64,000 bases of DNA from Botrytis cinerea B05.10 (taxonomy: Eukaryota; Ascomycota; Leotiomycetes; Helotiales; Sclerotiniaceae): contig NC_037321.1 of NCBI RefSeq assembly GCF_000143535.2, positions 310,001-374,000 of the forward strand. Direction: 5' to 3'. Within the stretch, counting starts at the first letter, position 1. Every line of letters begins with the position of its first letter. The notes beneath the pieces were generated by a model that was not told where the DNA came from, ran no database searches, and saw nothing but the letters and a program-made list of their open reading frames with translations. The translations under genes and the position numbers were made by a program. This document shows, piece by piece, positions 60,629 to 64,000 of this stretch.

Positions 60629-62358
60629 TTATGCGAGCGCGCTGTAAGGAGCAATGCCAGGGAAGTATGATACGGGATGAGTTGGGATAGGAATACTTTT
60701 GGTAATACCGAGACCCGAGGAAATTTCTCCAGGCATGGTGGTGTAGGCATATGAACTTAATTAAGAGTTAGCTTTTACTCCAACAAACGAAAAATGGGAT
60801 TGAAAACTTACGCAGTAGGAACTGAAGTAACGGTTCCAGTAGAGGTGTAAGTTGTGTAAGTAGTTCCAGTCTTAAGACATGGTCCACTTCCATAAGCATT
60901 GTTGCACTTGTACAATTCTGAAGATCCGGTATCGGTCCAGATGTAGAAGCTGGAGATTGTGATGTCCTTGCAAGGAATGGCGGCAGGACAGAATAATTGA
61001 ATAGGAGCTCTGGCCGCACCGTTTGCACAGGTACCGTGCCAGTGAGAGAAGGTCAAGTCGGAGTAGGTGACGCCACTGCCGGCTACGACGGATTGTCCGC
61101 TCCAGGCACTGTCAATATCAAGGGTGTAGGCATTGCTATGTCCCATGAAATTGTTAAATGTTGCACCGGTCAAGCTACCAGAACCACCGTTCGACTTGAT
61201 CATCATCATTTGGTTGCAGTTTTGGGAGTAGACATGGTTATAGTAGATGTTGGAAATTGCTTGAATAGATGTTAACTAGAGAATACAGTGGAGGGAAAAC
61301 AAAACTTACCAGTATCAGCACCAAGACTTCCAATGGCACTTCCTCCTGACCAATTGCAGTAGATGTTTTCGACTAAGACGTAACTAGCAGGACTCTGTAA
61401 ACAGTTAGAGGGGCTTTTCTTTTAGAGAGAGAGAGAGATGATATTGGTGCCGTACCTTGACAGTAACACATTCATCTTTGTTTGTGACTTCGATATCGTG
61501 TGCCCAGATATTGGTTCCCCAGATATCAACACCATCCAAACCACCTTCATTGCCACCACGAACGACCAAGTTGTATAGTTCACCGTTTGTGCAAGTGTCG
61601 AGTGTGAGATGGAATGCGGGAGCTATGAAAAGAAATTAGTACAAGACACAAAGACAACTGCAGATAAGTGAATACTTACAATCGACCAAGACAATGCCAT
61701 GAACGGAAAAGTCTGTAACTTGGTAAAGACGCAATATTCTAGGACCATATGTGCCCGCTGTGAATATTGTTAGCACAACGACTTGTATCTTTCAAGACGT
61801 CAACTACTGACCAGAGTGGAAGACATAGCCGTAACCCTGGATAGCACCCTTAGAGTTACCGCTGTAAAATTCGAAATCGGATGTGTGTTCGATGAATATC
61901 ATGTTCCCACCCGCAGTACTAGCACGAATATTCGTCAGTGAATGTTGCGATAGTTTCACCAATGACGTGATCTCTTACCCAGTTCGATAGATAGTTCCCT
62001 CCAAGTTAATGGATACACTGGTTCCTCCAGTGAGGGTGACCCAAGTGCCGAGACCATAACTTCCAGTGGGAATATAGACTTGCAATTAGTTAGCAATAGC
62101 ACGACGATAATGAACAAGACTTCAAGATATCATACCTTCACCACCGCTTTTACATGCTGTCCATGCTGCCAAAATTGCAGGTCCATTGTCGGTGGTAGCA
62201 GAAGCAACACCACCGTAATCAAGAATGTTACAGATCTTCGTCGCAGCTTTTTGAGCTGTTGTAGTGGTAGGACCAACTGTACCGGAAAGTTGACCAGCCA
62301 CGAGAGCTGGTAGGGCCAATAGAGAGGCAGTAACGAATGAAAAGACTGAAGACTTCAT
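60629..62358 (-). CDS. Secreted GH28 rhamnogalacturonan hydrolase
   Basis: Eight exons: 62136-62358, 61979-62078, 61812-61918, 61680-61757, 61456-61622, 61310-61394, 60812-61259, 60629-60755. All phases agree and the product is 444 residues. The start [21 protein letters not shown] is a signal peptide. The parallel beta-helix starts [20 protein letters not shown]. The rhamnogalacturonase pattern is [20 protein letters not shown] followed by [21 protein letters not shown] and [11 protein letters not shown]; these hold the catalytic Asp/Glu residues of this GH28 branch (polygalacturonases have NTD and GHG instead). The C-terminal tail is Ser/Thr-rich. It cleaves the GalA-Rha backbone of pectin RG-I. 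Gene-symbol assignment (rhgA-like) was left out because several paralogues exist in these fungi. Confidence 0.92.
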
Positions 62359-63614
62359 TTTGACAATAGAGAGAGAGGTACGGAAGAAACAATGTACATA
62401 GATCGGCCATTTCAACTGGCGATCACGTATCTTTTGAATACTCTGAGTTCGAAAGGGGGGGGAGGGGGGTTCAGCATTTTCGGTATATCTGTAACCGCGT
62501 AGAAGAACCCGTGAACGCCATCCTTTCTATCAAACGAGTGTGAATAGATACAGAAATTTTGATGGTAGATCCTCGTCCATCCCACCAATGATTATAGATT
62601 AGCCGGCGGAAGGATATATCCATGCAATATTTCTGATGTCCAAAAATATTGAAAGTACACTTTTAGATACGATTAGGTACCGAGCTGTGGACACACGGTG
62701 GATTCATGTCCAACGACGTATGCAATATAGAAAGTACCGACCCCGATGTGAACGAAATTAATTCCGACGCGTTCCACTTTCGAGCCCTTCTCCATCTTCC
62801 GGAAATTAAAATCTTGTTTCGAATCAATAAAAAAAGGAAGGAGGGCCTGTTGAGATTCTTACTTAAGATTTTCTGTATCCCGATATGCTTTGTAAAAAAG
62901 GGAAATTAGACCGTCGATCCGTCATTCGGGCTCTCATTGTAGGTGGGAAAATTTCTCAACATTTCCGACCCCATAAAACATGGGGTCACAAGGTTTAAGA
63001 GTGAAAGAAAACTAAAGTCTGGGGAAAATCTGGGGTAATGAAAAAATGAATACAACTTTTTCCGGCGACTTGCAGGTTTGCACGTTGTACAGGTATGGGT
63101 TTATTTACTAGTTAATCATTAACTGTTGGGAAACGTGGTTATTAAGGTTGAATCGTAGACTGTCGACCTGCACTGTAACCAAGCAAACGAAAATCATTGA
63201 CGCCATGCCGAGATATTTTTTTCTCGCCCGGGAAATCTTTCTGACTTCCGATCTCTAACCAAGAAGTTAATCTTGAGAAAATCACTTGTGATTCGGATAT
63301 GTCGCCGCCGTACCGAAATGGTAAATGAGCAAGCCCCTTCATCTACCGACCATGACGACGAGACGAAACGAAACAAAACAATAAAAACAATAAAAACACC
63401 AATTGAGCTTCCAAGTTCCAACCTGCTGCCAACTCGCCAAGAAAAGGAGATGCAAAATGATGAGCTGAGTTTCACATTATGCTTGTCTAGAAGATAGATA
63501 GAATGTCCAAAAATTAATTTGTGACGAAAAGTAGCACAACAGCCATGAAGTCAATTGCAAAACTCGAAGTAGCTGCCTAGGATAATTGATCCGCATCATG
63601 ATAATCAAGAGATA
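62359..63614. other. Intergenic, no gene seen
   Basis: About 1.25 kb upstream of the rhamnogalacturonase. A G-run (GGGGGGGG A GGGGGG) lies at 62454-62469, about 100 bases before the start codon. Confidence 0.6.
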
Positions 63615-64000
63615 TCACCTCCGAGACTTCCGAGCAGACGGTGAATCTTCCTCCCGACCGCGCTTAGTTATTGATCTCATTCTGGTTGGTGGGGCTAAGA
63701 TGACTTTTGCGGGGACGCAAACTCTCCAGTCTCTACCCGGAGCTTTGTATCTGACCCCGAAACATGTGGTTATGAGGATGTCTCCGCCCTCGATAACAAA
63801 GTTCGGATGTAATTGAGAATCATCGAGGGCGTGTATGCTCGTGTTGAATTTTGAACCTGGAGGCGCCCAGATGCTTTCAAACTCTCCTTTGTATGACCCC
63901 ACAATGGTGTGCAGCTCACTGCCCACTTTTGCCATGCATTCGTGAAGACTATTCATGTTATCACCAGCACCAATCAATGGCTGCATGATCATATTCATTT
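63615..64000 (-). CDS. 3' end of an unrecognised gene
   Basis: An open frame that enters from the right edge and ends at 63615. The visible 128 residues (PLIGAGDNMNSLHECMAKVG ... NFVIEGGDILITTCFGVRYK ... VPAKVILAPPTRMRSITKRG) end in a basic, probably nuclear, tail K-R-G-R-E-E-D-S-P-S-A-R-K-S-R-R. No domain recognised. The start is outside the window, so no function is offered. Confidence 0.5.
   Translation of the reverse strand, partial: MNMIMQPLIGAGDNMNSLHECMAKVGSELHTIVGSYKGEFESIWAPPGSKFNTSIHALDDSQLHPNFVIEGGDILITTCFGVRYKAPGRDWRVCVPAKVILAPPTRMRSITKRGREEDSPSARKSRR

Overview
The window is nuclear DNA of a filamentous ascomycete. Genes are split by short (about 45-125 base) GT...AG introns, are spaced 0.3-2 kb apart on both strands, and encode typical fungal families: Zn2Cys6 regulator, DUF2421-type transporter, SAT4/rhodopsin-type membrane protein, CVNH-LysM lectin. 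Secreted mannanase and rhamnogalacturonase, an oxaloacetate acetylhydrolase-like enzyme (oxalate formation) and a moderate AT bias point to a plant-associated Leotiomycete, probably Sclerotiniaceae (Botrytis/Sclerotinia/Monilinia). That placement is inference. I rebuilt exon models by hand, and each model quoted as complete keeps one frame through all its junctions.

Layout. 1-6.6 kb: 5' part of a GNAT acetyltransferase, a SAT4-type membrane protein, a SAM methyltransferase, an APC amino acid/choline permease. 7.9-12.9 kb: a decayed sugar transporter and a large ArAE/DUF2421 transporter gene with an in-frame stop. 13.4-17.5 kb: intron-bearing tRNA-Asp, NAD-dependent epimerase, MAPEG protein, RBR ubiquitin ligase. 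19-28 kb: glycine-rich CVNH-LysM protein, peroxisomal thiolase, GH5 mannanase, spliceosomal Dib1/Dim1, GST-like protein. 29-36.9 kb: two tandem paralogues with a STAND/NLR-like N-terminal domain plus ankyrin repeats, then a mitochondrial PDK-type kinase. 37-43 kb: a 93-residue small protein, oxaloacetate acetylhydrolase, a DUF1275 membrane protein. 43.6-49.3 kb: ribosome-biogenesis GTPase Bms1 and a zinc-less alcohol dehydrogenase/quinone oxidoreductase. 50-56 kb: indoleamine 2,3-dioxygenase and kynureninase head to head, then a Zn2Cys6 regulator. 56.5-57.2 kb: unknown protein with a GC-AG intron. 57.2-60.6 kb: gene-poor. 60.6-62.4 kb: GH28 rhamnogalacturonase. 63.6-64 kb: 3' end of an unknown gene.

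How genes work together. The clearest link is the IDO/kynureninase pair: two steps of tryptophan-to-kynurenine catabolism sharing one 600-base intergenic promoter region, with a regulator gene next door. Mannanase, rhamnogalacturonase and oxaloacetate acetylhydrolase are all plausible plant-colonisation functions but are scattered rather than clustered. The tandem ankyrin pair is the best candidate for an undescribed system: it joins a domain typical of fungal NLR-like proteins to ankyrin repeats and an uncharacterised conserved C-terminus, without an NB-ARC or NACHT domain.
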